From contig JAGAIP010000001.1 in NCBI GenBank assembly GCA_017626495.1, positions 1 to 33,400 on the forward strand: a DNA stretch of 33,400 bases, in the 5' to 3' direction. Numbering within the stretch: position 1 is the first letter of the stretch; the number at the start of each line of letters is the position of its first letter. The stretch comes from Clostridia bacterium (GTDB lineage: Bacteria; Bacillota; Clostridia; Christensenellales; Borkfalkiaceae). Below the pieces are notes generated by a model that did no database searches, was not told where the DNA came from, and worked only from the letters and a program-made list of their open reading frames with translations. This document shows, one piece after another, positions 21,589 to 30,842 of the stretch. Both the position numbers and the translations under genes were made by a program.

Positions 21589-23912
21589 AGGCGTTCAGAC
21601 GGTTTCGTTGTCATGAGTTTATAGAGCTGTGTATCCTTCGGGAAGTTGTTGACGAAAGGTACAAGCGCACCGCCGATCTTGACAAGTCCATGACCCGCTT
21701 CTACGTTGGTGATATACGACATCTGAAGATCGGATATCCCCATAAGCTCTGCAAGCTGTTCGCGGTCGGTCGCGGCTTGGTTGAGCATAATGACAAGCTC
21801 GGAGTTTGCAAGCATCGTTCTTGCCGTATGGCTCTGCAATAGATCTTCCACGTTCTGCGTGATACCGAGGATATAAGCGTTGTACTTACGAACCTTTTTC
21901 CACATCGTAAAGAGGAAGTTTGCAGAGTATTCGTGTTGGAACAGAAGGTAGATCTCGTCGATGAAAATATAGGTCTTTCTTCCCTTTGCTCTGTTCTCGG
22001 TGATACGGTTAAGGATGCTGTCAAGCACAACAAGCATACCGATAGGCATAAGCTGTTTGCCAAGCTCGTGAATGTCATAGCAGATAAATCGGCTACGAGT
22101 GTTCACATTGGTCTGTTTTGCAAAGGTGTTAAGAGAACCATCCGTAAAAAGTTCGATTGCAAGTGCAATATCTTGTGCTTCAACCTCGTTCTGCTGAAGG
22201 AGCACTTCGCGGAAGTCCTTGAGAGTAGGCGGCTCTGCAATACAACCACCGAGCATATAGTCGCGGTACACGATAGCGGTACAACGGTCAATGATCGACT
22301 TCTCTTTCGCTCCAAGTCCTCCGTTCATGACCTGCTCACAGAGAGACAGAATAAACTCGGATTTGAGAGTTACGGGGTTTGCACCGTCCGCATAGTCGCG
22401 GCTCATAGCCATAGCGTTGATATGGCTGTTGCTCGTTGCCGATACCACAACCGTCTCACCGCCGAAGGCTTCGGTCAAAAGGGTGTACTCTCGCTCGGGG
22501 TCGATTACAATCACGTCTGCGTTCTTGTCCGAGAGAAGCAGGCTTGTCAGCTCTTGCTTTGCCATCATAGATTTACCCGAACCGGAAACGCCCGTAATAA
22601 AGGAGTTACCGTTAAGCAGTTCTCCACGGTTGACCATAATCATATTCTTGCTTATCGCGTTGTTGCCAATATACAGACCGTTCTTGTGGCATACCTCTTG
22701 AACGTGGAACGGCATAAATACCGCAAGGCTCTCGGTGGTGAGGGTTCTGCGGATATTGAGCTTTGTACCGCCATACGGCAAGCAAGTATTGAGTCCTTCA
22801 AGCTGCTGCCAACGAAGTACAGACATAGAGCAAAGGTGCTTTCTCGCGCACTGCAAAATGCTCTCGGTATCCGCGTCAAGCTGTTCCTTACTGTCTGCGC
22901 TATGAACGAGAGTGATGAGTGCGGGAATCATTCGCTGATCTCGCGCCACAAGATCGTTAAGGAACTCCCTGCTCTCCTCGCGCTGTCGCTCCATATCATA
23001 AGGGATTGCCGCCGAGAAGTTATTGTTCTGATTCTGCTTTCTCTGCCAATTCGATATATTGGTCTCGACCGCAAGGAGCTTACTCTCGCCCTGCCTTACC
23101 GCTTGATCCATAGGAATAGGGTCTGCGTCGATAGACAGCATAAGGCTACGGTCAATATCGGTCAGCTCTGCGATAAAGCTATCCTTGATGAAGTTGGCAT
23201 AGTCCTTAAGATACAGAACTCTTGCATAGCGACCGTCCATCTTAAAATAGTCGCTTCTGAACTCAAGGGATTGAGGGGCAAGTGCGATCTTGAAGTCGTG
23301 ACCTCTTTTTGCATTGAGAAAGCGGTCATATCTGAAATCGTCCTCATATCCCTTGTGGAAGAAATCGTAAAGCATACGAATCTTATCTTCCTCGCTGACC
23401 TCCTCAAACTTGGAGCCAAGCTTTGCAAAGAGAGTTGCAAACTCTGCGCCTACGCGGTTAAAATATCCCTTTGCTTCTTCAAGGGTTTTCTTTTCCACCG
23501 TAATAGTCATAAACTTGTCCTGCACAACGCCTGCCGAAAGGTTGGCGTTTCGCTCCAGGACAGAGTTGTATTCCCTGCGATAGCGGTCAAGGCTATCACC
23601 CACAAGGGGGAGCATATTACGCTCCTCAAACTTGCTTTTCTGAATACGGCGGTTATTGATGGTGATCTTTGTTGTGGCTCCGCTGTCAAGGGAGTTCAAT
23701 ATCTCGGAATAACCGAGGAACATTCCCTCTTTATCTTCTCTTGAAGCCACGGCATAGTTGATGTCGGTAAAAGTAAAGGTCTTTGACCACAAGTTTCTCC
23801 CTACAAGGAAGATACCGTCCTCAAAGACCCCTTGGATCGGAATAGCCTGCTCCACGTTGGTGGGAACGGCATCCGGTTCTACCGTTTTCTTTTTAGGCTG
23901 AAAGATACTCAT
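21585..23912 (-). CDS. virB4: VirB4-family conjugation ATPase
   Basis: The 775-residue protein carries Walker A GVSGSGKSMMAK near residue 440 and Walker B TYIFIDEIYLLF near 647, with the N-terminal region typical of VirB4/TraE-like proteins. It powers assembly of, and transport through, the type IV secretion channel at the cytoplasmic face. It overlaps PrgI upstream and the cysteine-rich VLP gene downstream by four bases each. Length and order (PrgI then VirB4) match Tn1549-type elements. No truncation is visible. Confidence 0.93.
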   Translation of the reverse strand: MSIFQPKKKTVEPDAVPTNVEQAIPIQGVFEDGIFLVGRNLWSKTFTFTDINYAVASREDKEGMFLGYSEILNSLDSGATTKITINNRRIQKSKFEERNMLPLVGDSLDRYRREYNSVLERNANLSAGVVQDKFMTITVEKKTLEEAKGYFNRVGAEFATLFAKLGSKFEEVSEEDKIRMLYDFFHKGYEDDFRYDRFLNAKRGHDFKIALAPQSLEFRSDYFKMDGRYARVLYLKDYANFIKDSFIAELTDIDRSLMLSIDADPIPMDQAVRQGESKLLAVETNISNWQRKQNQNNNFSAAIPYDMERQREESREFLNDLVARDQRMIPALITLVHSADSKEQLDADTESILQCARKHLCSMSVLRWQQLEGLNTCLPYGGTKLNIRRTLTTESLAVFMPFHVQEVCHKNGLYIGNNAISKNMIMVNRGELLNGNSFITGVSGSGKSMMAKQELTSLLLSDKNADVIVIDPEREYTLLTEAFGGETVVVSATSNSHINAMAMSRDYADGANPVTLKSEFILSLCEQVMNGGLGAKEKSIIDRCTAIVYRDYMLGGCIAEPPTLKDFREVLLQQNEVEAQDIALAIELFTDGSLNTFAKQTNVNTRSRFICYDIHELGKQLMPIGMLVVLDSILNRITENRAKGRKTYIFIDEIYLLFQHEYSANFLFTMWKKVRKYNAYILGITQNVEDLLQSHTARTMLANSELVIMLNQAATDREQLAELMGISDLQMSYITNVEAGHGLVKIGGALVPFVNNFPKDTQLYKLMTTKPSERL

Positions 23913-24241
23913 TTGTCCTCCTTCTTTTTCTTGTCGTAATGTTCGTTCTTGCCGGTAAAGGTGAGATGTCTTGGCATCAAGATCTCACTTCGTATCCACG
24001 CTTTTGCGATCTGCTCCGCATACATTCCGTTATATCGGATAAAGCCGAGTGCCGCAAAAGGTGCGGCTCCGAGCATACAGAGCCAAGAGAGCGTTTCCGT
24101 TCCCATAAAATTACGGCAGCCGAAATAGATTCCGACTGCCGCACCGCAAGCAAGGATAGCGAAGATAAACTGTCTCACCGATAAACCGAAGAACATAGTC
24201 TCGTTATATTCTTTTATCTCTTTGTTTATCTTGATCTCCAT
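23909..24241 (-). CDS. PrgI-family (VirB3-like) conjugation membrane protein
   Basis: The 110-residue protein has two adjacent transmembrane helices (about 27-45 and 51-70) after an amphipathic start (MEIKINKEIKEYNETMFFGLS). A basic tail RHLTFTGKNEHYDKKKKEDK follows. This is the PrgI pattern; PrgI is the VirB3-like partner of VirB4 in the channel. It is translationally coupled to virB4 by an ATGA overlap. Confidence 0.88.
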   Translation of the reverse strand: MEIKINKEIKEYNETMFFGLSVRQFIFAILACGAAVGIYFGCRNFMGTETLSWLCMLGAAPFAALGFIRYNGMYAEQIAKAWIRSEILMPRHLTFTGKNEHYDKKKKEDK

Positions 24242-24250
24242 AAGCTCTCC

Positions 24251-24940
24251 TTATCGTGCTTCTGTTTCTTTTGGTTTCTTGTCTTTTACGGGGAGAATAT
24301 ACAGCTCCCCATCTTTTGTTTTGAGACGGACGGAATATCCAAGCTGTTTGAGGGCTTTATACACATCGGGAGCGTGTTCAACTTTCGTTTTACATACACC
24401 GATTCGGGTGAACAATGCTACATCGTTATACCACGGCTCATCCTTAAAAGCATCAACTCGCAGAAACATATCCTCTTTCATACTTACATAGTAAAAAGTC
24501 AGAAGATCGTAGAACTTATAGTCATAAGCACTCTTAAGCTTGTCAATGGTAATTCCGTTCTGCATACAGTATTCAAGATACTTCTGCAATCCGTCTTTAC
24601 AATCAACCAAGTTCGTCTCGCCTATATAGTTCCACAGTGCAGCGTGGGTATGAAGCTCCATTTCAACGATCTCATATCCTTCTTCCAAATACTCAAGTAG
24701 AATTCCATCGGGTTCACTGTATAGGGGGTGGATAGGATCTTTGCTATCCGACAGCGGATGATAGATATACGCATTTTCGTATTCTTCAGACATCACTACA
24801 AGAGCCGTTCTCTCCGGGTGTTCTTTGTGAGTCAGAATATGAGATTTGACAAGCTGTTCGTCACCGTCCATCTTGCGCCTTTCGTTCACCTCGGTCAAAA
24901 AAGCGTCCGACACTTCAATAATTTCTTTATTGCTTATCAT
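24251..24940 (-). CDS. ICE accessory protein, paralogue of the next gene
   Basis: The protein has about 229 residues and is soluble and acidic. The segment AYIYHPLSDSKDPIHPL...DGILLEYLEEGYEIVEMELHTHAALW, then GLQKYLEYCMQNGITIDKLK, matches line by line the neighbour at 24937-25446. The C-terminus adds a 90-residue extension with a KTKDGELYILPVKDKK ending. ATG 24940 is chosen since AAGGAG lies upstream; the frame to 25126 runs through the neighbour. It overlaps that gene by four bases. Function unknown. Confidence 0.75.
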   Translation of the reverse strand: MISNKEIIEVSDAFLTEVNERRKMDGDEQLVKSHILTHKEHPERTALVVMSEEYENAYIYHPLSDSKDPIHPLYSEPDGILLEYLEEGYEIVEMELHTHAALWNYIGETNLVDCKDGLQKYLEYCMQNGITIDKLKSAYDYKFYDLLTFYYVSMKEDMFLRVDAFKDEPWYNDVALFTRIGVCKTKVEHAPDVYKALKQLGYSVRLKTKDGELYILPVKDKKPKETEAR

Positions 24941-25446
24941 CGTTCTTGCTCCTTGTTCCGATGAGGTTTTCTTTGAAAATGTTTCATCAGATCTATGCCC
25001 TCGTAGTTGCAATTCTGTTTCAGCCTTTCCGCTGTCACATCGTTTTGTTTGCAAAAAGCAAGATACTGTTGAAATCCTTTCGGGAAAATAATTGAATCCG
25101 CACCAAATGCGTTTACGCCAAACCATACGTCGCTGTGCGCGTCAATATCGAACTCAATGATCTCAAAGTTGTCCTCTAAATACGAGAACAGAAGCCAATC
25201 GGGATCAAAATCAAGCGAATTGCACACGTCCTCTGCATCCGAGAAAGGATAGAACAAAATGGTCTCTCCCCTTTCATTGGATGCTGCAACTACTGTTTCT
25301 TTCGGGTCAAACTTTTTCATAAGGATATACATAAACTTGTAGTCCTCGGTAGTCTCATCGTTGACCTTTTCTCTCACATCGCTACGCTTCAGATATTCTT
25401 TGACCTGCTCAACGAGTTCCTCACGGTTCTTGGCAGTATAGATCAT
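24937..25446 (-). CDS. ICE accessory protein, shorter paralogue
   Basis: The 169-residue protein shares with the next gene the pattern PFSDAEDV...FDPDWLLFSYLEDNFEIIEFDIDAHSDVW...GFQQYLAFCKQNDVTAERLK. The two therefore look like a tandem duplication inside the transfer operon. It is cytosolic by composition. It overlaps its neighbours by four bases at each end. Confidence 0.75.
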   Translation of the reverse strand: MIYTAKNREELVEQVKEYLKRSDVREKVNDETTEDYKFMYILMKKFDPKETVVAASNERGETILFYPFSDAEDVCNSLDFDPDWLLFSYLEDNFEIIEFDIDAHSDVWFGVNAFGADSIIFPKGFQQYLAFCKQNDVTAERLKQNCNYEGIDLMKHFQRKPHRNKEQER

Positions 25447-26033
25447 CTTGCTTCACCGCCCTTGTCCTTGGTTTCGATCTTAGGCTGAAGCGCAGATGCA
25501 CGACCGCCCTCAATGGGTTTCACAAACCCCAATCGGTCGGCGGCATAGATCGCACTCTGATTGAGCTGTCTCTGCCAAGCGCGATTGTTGGGAGACCACT
25601 TAAAGCCGTTGAGCTTGAGCAAATAGATCTGCTCCTCGGTAGGCTTTTCATCAAAGACAAGCTGCAAGCGGCAAAGTTCATCGTTTGCAACCGCTTCACC
25701 GCCCTCAAATTGCCAACCGACAAAACCTACCTCTTTGTCGTGGGAGATCTCCTCAATACGTTTCTTGAGTCTGCGGATCTCTGCGTTATTGTTGGTCAAT
25801 GCGTATTGAGGGTAAGGCTGTGTGTGGATAGGGTATCTTCTTCGCATATCCTCGGCAAGCCTTAATCCTTCCTCCGTTGTAAGTGCAGGACACCCCTCAA
25901 TCTTTCCGTATTTGCGATAATACGCATTGACCTCTTTCATCTTATCCTGCAAACGCTCACATTCATCAAGCTTCAAATTGAGCTTTTCGATAGCGTTGGG
26001 ATCTTCTCTGCTGATTGGATTTTTATAACTCAT
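25443..26033 (-). CDS. ICE protein with FKWSPxxxAWQRQL module
   Basis: The 196-residue protein has an N-terminal coiled-coil-like region (EKLNLKLDECERLQDKMKEV) and a C-terminal module (EGGEAVANDELCRLQLVFDEKP, then GFKWSPNNRAWQRQL). This module recurs in mobile-element proteins of Firmicutes, often next to methyltransferase or replication domains. The role is not known. It overlaps the next gene by four bases. Confidence 0.75.
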   Translation of the reverse strand: MSYKNPISREDPNAIEKLNLKLDECERLQDKMKEVNAYYRKYGKIEGCPALTTEEGLRLAEDMRRRYPIHTQPYPQYALTNNNAEIRRLKKRIEEISHDKEVGFVGWQFEGGEAVANDELCRLQLVFDEKPTEEQIYLLKLNGFKWSPNNRAWQRQLNQSAIYAADRLGFVKPIEGGRASALQPKIETKDKGGEAR

Positions 26034-26052
26034 ATTACTCTTTCCTTTCTGT

Positions 26053-26889
26053 TTATAAGCCCATCATGTCTTTGACAACTCTATCCGAGAGTTTGATCGT
26101 TCCGACAAGAACAAGCATATTGAATAGAAGCTCACCCACATACGTCCATACCTGCGTAATTGCCGAAGCTCCCGCCGCAACAGACGGAGGTGACGCGGCA
26201 AACAACGAGTAGATAATACATCCGAGGACGATGACCGCACCTTCAAGGCATACTGCCGCGAAGGATTTGATAAAGGCTTTACCAATATGCGAGGTTTCTT
26301 CTCCCGCAAAAGCGGAGAGTGGAACGGGGGCAATGGCGGCATAGATATACAGCTTGAAAAATCTGCCGTACACCGTAAGGATCATAACGAAAGACAGAAC
26401 CCACACAAGCAAGCTACCGATGAGCGTTACCGCCCATAGAGGTATCGACTCCCAAAAGCCGCAATCCTCTATCGTTTGTATCATACTTTGTGGCAGGTAT
26501 GTTGCTCCGTTTCCGCTAAGACCCGAAGCAGCCATAATCTTTGATATGACTCCTTGCACGATGGTGAACATCGCCATCATTAGGTCAAGACCCCAAGTGA
26601 CCGCCGCCTTCGCAAGCACAAAGCGGATAAAGAGCTTTAGAGCCTGCTCGGGTCGTTTGATCTCTTGGAAAGAATTGAACTGACGCATAATGCCCATAAG
26701 GAAGAACAGCACCAAAAGTGCATATCCTACCGCCTTGAGCGCGTCGTTGATGTTCACCATTACGTTCCAAATGCCGCCGCCCTTAAATTCGGTTGGCGAC
26801 TCAGATAAGAGCCGCCATATTTCGGAGAGTTTACTGTTCCATGTCTCAAGGGCATTTTCAAGGTTTTCTACAACCCAATTATTAGACAT
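26053..26889 (-). CDS. VirB6/TrbL-like conjugation channel membrane protein
   Basis: The 278-residue polytopic protein has about six helices (near 50-68, 85-115, 150-172, 176-190, 208-232, 250-268). This arrangement is typical of the VirB6-like proteins of Tn1549-type elements (the CD1107-like family). It should form the inner-membrane part of the type IV secretion channel. Its ATG directly follows the TAA of the methyltransferase gene (TAAATG), with GGGGAGGAG upstream. Confidence 0.85.
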   Translation of the reverse strand: MSNNWVVENLENALETWNSKLSEIWRLLSESPTEFKGGGIWNVMVNINDALKAVGYALLVLFFLMGIMRQFNSFQEIKRPEQALKLFIRFVLAKAAVTWGLDLMMAMFTIVQGVISKIMAASGLSGNGATYLPQSMIQTIEDCGFWESIPLWAVTLIGSLLVWVLSFVMILTVYGRFFKLYIYAAIAPVPLSAFAGEETSHIGKAFIKSFAAVCLEGAVIVLGCIIYSLFAASPPSVAAGASAITQVWTYVGELLFNMLVLVGTIKLSDRVVKDMMGL

Positions 26890-27462
26890 TTACTTCTCCT
26901 CCCCACTTGCAATATACTGTTCAAGCTGAATATCGTTGTTCACTTCGTTACCCCAAGTGTCCCAACCGTCTGTTTTCTGACGGGCAAACAACTCTATTCG
27001 CGGCAGATCTCCTACCAATGAAACAATACGGTCTCTTGTCTCATCCGGCTTCTTGCTATGCTCCTCAATATGGGAAACGATCACTTGATGCACCGACGCG
27101 GATATGCGTTTCGGATGACCTTTGGTTGCGAGAATACAAAGCTCTGCATTTGCTCTTGTCCAATGCCCCATTCCCCAAAACAATCCGTCTGTTTTTCGGT
27201 TTTGCTTCACCCATACAAATGCGACCGTCTTATACGTGAAGCCCCAAGCATCAAGTACCGAAAAGCAATCTCTTAAAAAAGGAACCGTTGTCCACATAAA
27301 GAGAACGCAATCACTGTCTGCCAACTGCTCAACGGGCAAAAGGCAGATCTCGTCAAGCGTCATCGTTGGATAATGCTTTTCGGCAGATCGCCCTTGCCCT
27401 TTCTTTGAATAGGTCTTATATTGCCAAGGAGGATCAGCATAGATAATACTATACTTTTTCAT
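26890..27462 (-). CDS. MT-A70-family adenine methyltransferase
   Basis: The 190-residue protein has the catalytic motif ADPPWQY at residues 9-15, then LFMWTT (about 54) and HPKRIS. These are characteristic of MT-A70 enzymes that methylate N6 of adenine. No restriction endonuclease partner is present, so it is likely an orphan methyltransferase protecting or marking element DNA; that role is an inference. The TAA stop is directly followed by the VirB6-like start. Confidence 0.9.
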   Translation of the reverse strand: MKKYSIIYADPPWQYKTYSKKGQGRSAEKHYPTMTLDEICLLPVEQLADSDCVLFMWTTVPFLRDCFSVLDAWGFTYKTVAFVWVKQNRKTDGLFWGMGHWTRANAELCILATKGHPKRISASVHQVIVSHIEEHSKKPDETRDRIVSLVGDLPRIELFARQKTDGWDTWGNEVNNDIQLEQYIASGEEK

Positions 27463-27483
27463 ACAATCTCCTTTTCAATGGTT

Positions 27484-27509
27484 ATGGGGCGAACCGAAGT
27501 CCGCCCCAT
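27484..27509 (-). other. Very stable UUCG-tetraloop hairpin after the Maff2 gene
   Basis: On the minus strand AUGGGGCGGAC-UUCG-GUUCGCCCCAU forms 11 continuous base pairs (one G-U) closed by C(UUCG)G, an exceptionally stable loop. It begins 8 bases after the Maff2 stop and lacks a T run, so it is more likely an mRNA-stabilising or processing element than a terminator. Confidence 0.7.
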
Positions 27510-27517
27510 CTGTTCTC

Positions 27518-27856
27518 TTAACCCGTGATAAGGGTCAGAATCTCTTTTGCGAAGGTAATGACTACGCCACCCGCGAGGGTCAAGAAGCCGTTAGCTCTCT
27601 GCGAGGGGTCATGGCTTTTCAGCGACAGACCGATCTGCACAACGGCAAAGCCGAGCATAATCATACCCACGGCTCTTACAAGTCCGAACATAAAGTCGGA
27701 GAGGTTGTTGACAACCGTGATGGGATCCTCATCTGCGGCAAAGGCACTCACCGCCATCATCGAAACCATAAGGCAGACAATGACGATACAAGTCCAAACC
27801 TTGAAGATCTTTCTTGCACCCGAGGGCATGGGTTCTCTGTTCTTCTTGTTTCTCAT
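27518..27856 (-). CDS. Maff2-family pilin-like (VirB2-like) protein
   Basis: The protein has about 112 residues. It has a signal-like hydrophobic region (VWTCIVIVCLMVSMMAVSAFA) with a probable cleavage after SAFA, then two further hydrophobic stretches (FMFGLVRAVGMIMLGFAVVQIG and GFLTLAGGVVITFAKEILTLI). This matches Maff2 proteins, regarded as VirB2/TrbC-like pilin counterparts in Clostridial ICEs. AAGGAG precedes ATG 27856, which overlaps the VirD4 stop by four bases. A very stable hairpin follows its stop. Confidence 0.85.
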   Translation of the reverse strand: MRNKKNREPMPSGARKIFKVWTCIVIVCLMVSMMAVSAFAADEDPITVVNNLSDFMFGLVRAVGMIMLGFAVVQIGLSLKSHDPSQRANGFLTLAGGVVITFAKEILTLITG

Positions 27857-29694
27857 TCTGTTTTCTCCTTTTCGTTTTTGTTTTCTAAATAATCGCACAT
27901 AGCTTCTGTTTCCTCCTCGTCGTAAATGACAAGATTTTCAAGGTATTCCTCGGCTCTCGGAAAGTCCTCCATCTTCTTGCCGGGGTATTTTGCAATATCG
28001 ACAATTTCAATGGTGGTCACGTCGGTAAGCTCGGGGATCGCGTGAGTATATGGCTCTGCACCGCCATCCACACCAAGATGCACATTCGGATGTCCGAAAA
28101 TGCTGTATTTGTAGTCAATAATCGGTCGCTCACCACGGATAAACACGATGGCATATCGGTTATCGAGCATACGCACCTCGTCGGCTGTGAGAAGCTCACG
28201 GCCCGCGACTTGGAAATTAGTCGAGAAGTTACCCCTCATACCGTCGCTTCTTCCGTAAGAGTTGGTATCAATTGTTTCCTTGCCGAGCAGTTCACTCACG
28301 TACTTGTGTGTGCTCTGCTCATTACCGCCAAGATATACGAACTCATCACAGTTGCCGACAATGCTCTCCCATTGCTTCTCAAACAGAGCCTTGAGCTGTG
28401 CAAGGTTCTGTAAGATGATCGAAACGCTGACTCCGCGAGAACGCATAACCGACAGTATCTTATCGAAATCATCGGGGAGAGATACGTTTGCGAACTCGTC
28501 CATTAGGAAATGGACGTGTACGGGGAGCGAACCGCCGTACTTGTGGTCAGCCACAAAAAAGAGCTGTTGGAACAACTGCGTGTAGAGGATAGAGACAAGG
28601 AAGTTAAAGCTCGTATCGTTATCGGGGATGATAGCGAACAAAGCTACCTTCTTCTCGCCCAAGCTCTGCAAATCAAGCTCGTCGGTAGAGGTCAGCGTTG
28701 CAAGGCTCTCAAGGTTGAACTTTTCAAGTCTTGCTGCAAGGGTGATCTGAATTGACTTCAAGGTTTTCGCAGAACCCGATCTATACGACTTATAATACTT
28801 CAAAGCAATATGATTCGGATTCTTTGCTTCAAGCATTGCAAACAGATCGTCAAGCGCGCTTCCCTCGGCTTCATTTTCCTCATCAATGTCTCCCGCGCGA
28901 AGCAGCTCCATAACCATCGGAAAATTCTGCTCCTCGGGCGGTGCTTCATACTTCAAGTAGAAAATGAGAGCCAAGAGCAGCATTGATGCCGCCGTGTCCC
29001 AAAAGGGATCGTTGCTCTGACTTCCTTTCGGTGTGGTAGACTTGAACAGATTGGTCACAAGTCTCTGCACGTCGTTGTCGCTCTCGATATACTTGAAAGG
29101 ATTGTATCTATCCGAGCGTTCCATATTGATAAGGTCAAGCACTCGCACATCATATCCCTTGGCTTTGAGTAGACCTCCCGTGTCTCGCAAGATCTCACCC
29201 TTCGGGTCAAGAATAACCATTGAGGTGTTGGCTTGAATGGCGTTTGGCTTTGCATAGTGGAAGGTCTTACCCGAACCACTACCGCCGACGATGAGGGTAT
29301 TCATATTACGGCGGTGTGCTCTCATGTTGTACCCGACACTGAGGTTCTGTGTCAGTATCTTGTTGTTCTCCTCGGGTTCTTGGTGGTACTTCTTGTTCAG
29401 CTCCTTCACGTCGCCCCATTGTGCCGAACCGTGCTCCTCACGTCTGCGGTAGTTGGGTTTGGTATAGTGATAGATCAACAAAACAAAACCGTATATGACC
29501 GAGAAGATCAGAATACACGGTAAGGACGCATCACACCAAGTAAAGCGAAAGGGATGCGAAAACGCATCCCCCATCTTCGGAATCATAACCGGAAGTCCGC
29601 CCCCGAGCGTCGGCGCGATGAGAACTGCAAGCCAGACGGGGACAAGCAATCCTATCACACCAAGAACGATCAGCAGTTTTTTATTATCTTGCTT
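27853..29694 (-). CDS. virD4: VirD4/TraG-family coupling protein
   Basis: The protein has about 613 residues and two N-terminal transmembrane segments (about 5-30 and 58-78). Walker A VGGSGSGKTFHY is near residue 135 and Walker B FLMDEFANV near 395. It brings the relaxase-DNA complex to the channel. The start is set at GTG 29694 (MKQDNKKLLIVLG), just inside the upstream gene's end. A TTG at 29733 would add 13 residues and overlap that gene further. Confidence 0.92.
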   Translation of the reverse strand, partial: KQDNKKLLIVLGVIGLLVPVWLAVLIAPTLGGGLPVMIPKMGDAFSHPFRFTWCDASLPCILIFSVIYGFVLLIYHYTKPNYRRREEHGSAQWGDVKELNKKYHQEPEENNKILTQNLSVGYNMRAHRRNMNTLIVGGSGSGKTFHYAKPNAIQANTSMVILDPKGEILRDTGGLLKAKGYDVRVLDLINMERSDRYNPFKYIESDNDVQRLVTNLFKSTTPKGSQSNDPFWDTAASMLLLALIFYLKYEAPPEEQNFPMVMELLRAGDIDEENEAEGSALDDLFAMLEAKNPNHIALKYYKSYRSGSAKTLKSIQITLAARLEKFNLESLATLTSTDELDLQSLGEKKVALFAIIPDNDTSFNFLVSILYTQLFQQLFFVADHKYGGSLPVHVHFLMDEFANVSLPDDFDKILSVMRSRGVSVSIILQNLAQLKALFEKQWESIVGNCDEFVYLGGNEQSTHKYVSELLGKETIDTNSYGRSDGMRGNFSTNFQVAGRELLTADEVRMLDNRYAIVFIRGERPIIDYKYSIFGHPNVHLGVDGGAEPYTHAIPELTDVTTIEIVDIAKYPGKKMEDFPRAEEYLENLVIYDEEETEAMCDYLENKNEKEKTE

Positions 29695-29869
29695 CACGGT
29701 CTCTCTTTTTGTTCTTCTTCGTAGGTGCGTCAATGACCTTCAAGAGCACTTCATTGACGTCCTCAGTGGGCTTGTTCTCCGCGATGAAATCGTTCCGTCT
29801 GTCCGCAAGAGCCTCCATCATTACACGATGCTGAAAATCATCGACCTCGATCACTCTGCGTTCATTCAT
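29684..29869 (-). CDS. Small ICE hypothetical protein
   Basis: The 61-residue charged protein (MNERRVIEVDDFQHRVMMEAL...) has a basic end KKNKKRDREAR. It sits between the ArdC-like and VirD4 genes; stop and start overlap as TGATG. Such small charged proteins occupy this position in related elements. Function unknown. Confidence 0.7.
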   Translation of the reverse strand: MNERRVIEVDDFQHRVMMEALADRRNDFIAENKPTEDVNEVLLKVIDAPTKKNKKRDREAR

Positions 29870-30831
29870 CAGCGTTCCTCCCTATTCTTGCTCCCTTTGT
29901 TCTGTGCCTGCGGCTGACTCTGCTCCTTTTCCTGCGTCTTTTCAAGCAACTCTGCCATACGGGTAGTAATGGTCTTGACGTTATCGTGAACTGCGCCAAG
30001 CTCCTTCTTCACGTCCTCTGCTTCAAGAGAAGCATACTTGGGAGGGATAACGTGAATATCTACCGTGTGAATATCAACGCCGTACTTCTGCGCGATGATA
30101 TTGGCAGAGCATCTTGCCTTAAACTCGTTATCGTTCAAGCGGTAGTTTGCATCGCCCTTTGCCATTTCAGCGTGTGCAAGCGCCTTTGCGATAGCGGGAA
30201 AGACCTCTGCAAACTCCAAGCCCGGCTTGAAGTAGATCGTCTTGTTCTGCGGATCATACACCGCAAAGTTATCTCCGAGGTTCTGTTCTGCCTTACGGAT
30301 GGGCACGGGAGAATCGTGAACAAGAGCTTCTACGAGCTTCTTCTGTTCATAAGTCTTTTCCTCGGGATGCGCTTCGGGCGGTACGTTGACGTCCTCAATG
30401 TTAAAGACGTTCTTCGCGTTATACCCTCTGTGCGGCTTACCGTCTGTTCCCGTATAGTTGGAAGGCTCCAAGATCATAATGCTCTCTGCCCCCTTCTTAA
30501 CGTAGCAGCCTGCTTTCTTCCAACCCTCAAAATCCTTCAGCTTGGTTGCACCGGGGTTCTGTGCAAAGATAAGAAGATTGTTATTCAGCGAATATCTCTC
30601 AAAGCTACTCTGTACCATAAGGTACTCATAGAGCTTTTCGGGACTCGACATAACCGCAAGGCAAGCGTCGTCGATCATCGCATAACACTTTGCCTTCTTC
30701 TCTGCCATCATCTGTCCATAGGTTTTCTTGTCGCCTCCACCCTCAAGGGCATCGTCGAACTGTGCTTCGGGAACAGTCTGTTCTGCTTTCTTGTCAGCAG
30801 TACCGTTCAATACGTTATCAAATTCACTCAT
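29869..30831 (-). CDS. ArdC-like antirestriction N-terminal domain protein
   Basis: The 320-residue protein has the ArdC/DUF1738-type N-terminal domain: SSFERYSLNNNLLIFAQNPGATKLKDFEGWKKAGCYVKKG at about residues 75-115, a single-stranded DNA-binding region. The C-terminal part has ALAHAEMAKGD where active ArdC proteases have HExxH, so the metal site is incomplete. It may protect transferred DNA. The C-terminus is Glu/Gln-rich. It overlaps the next gene as TGATG. Confidence 0.8.
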   Translation of the reverse strand: MSEFDNVLNGTADKKAEQTVPEAQFDDALEGGGDKKTYGQMMAEKKAKCYAMIDDACLAVMSSPEKLYEYLMVQSSFERYSLNNNLLIFAQNPGATKLKDFEGWKKAGCYVKKGAESIMILEPSNYTGTDGKPHRGYNAKNVFNIEDVNVPPEAHPEEKTYEQKKLVEALVHDSPVPIRKAEQNLGDNFAVYDPQNKTIYFKPGLEFAEVFPAIAKALAHAEMAKGDANYRLNDNEFKARCSANIIAQKYGVDIHTVDIHVIPPKYASLEAEDVKKELGAVHDNVKTITTRMAELLEKTQEKEQSQPQAQNKGSKNREER

Positions 30832-30842
30832 TCTGTTTTACC

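Noticed and set aside
21933-23744. 603-codon plus-strand open frame opposite virB4
   Set aside because: It lies entirely antisense to the clearly coding VirB4 gene. The translation is Cys/His/Leu-biased with no family resemblance, typical of a frame shadow.
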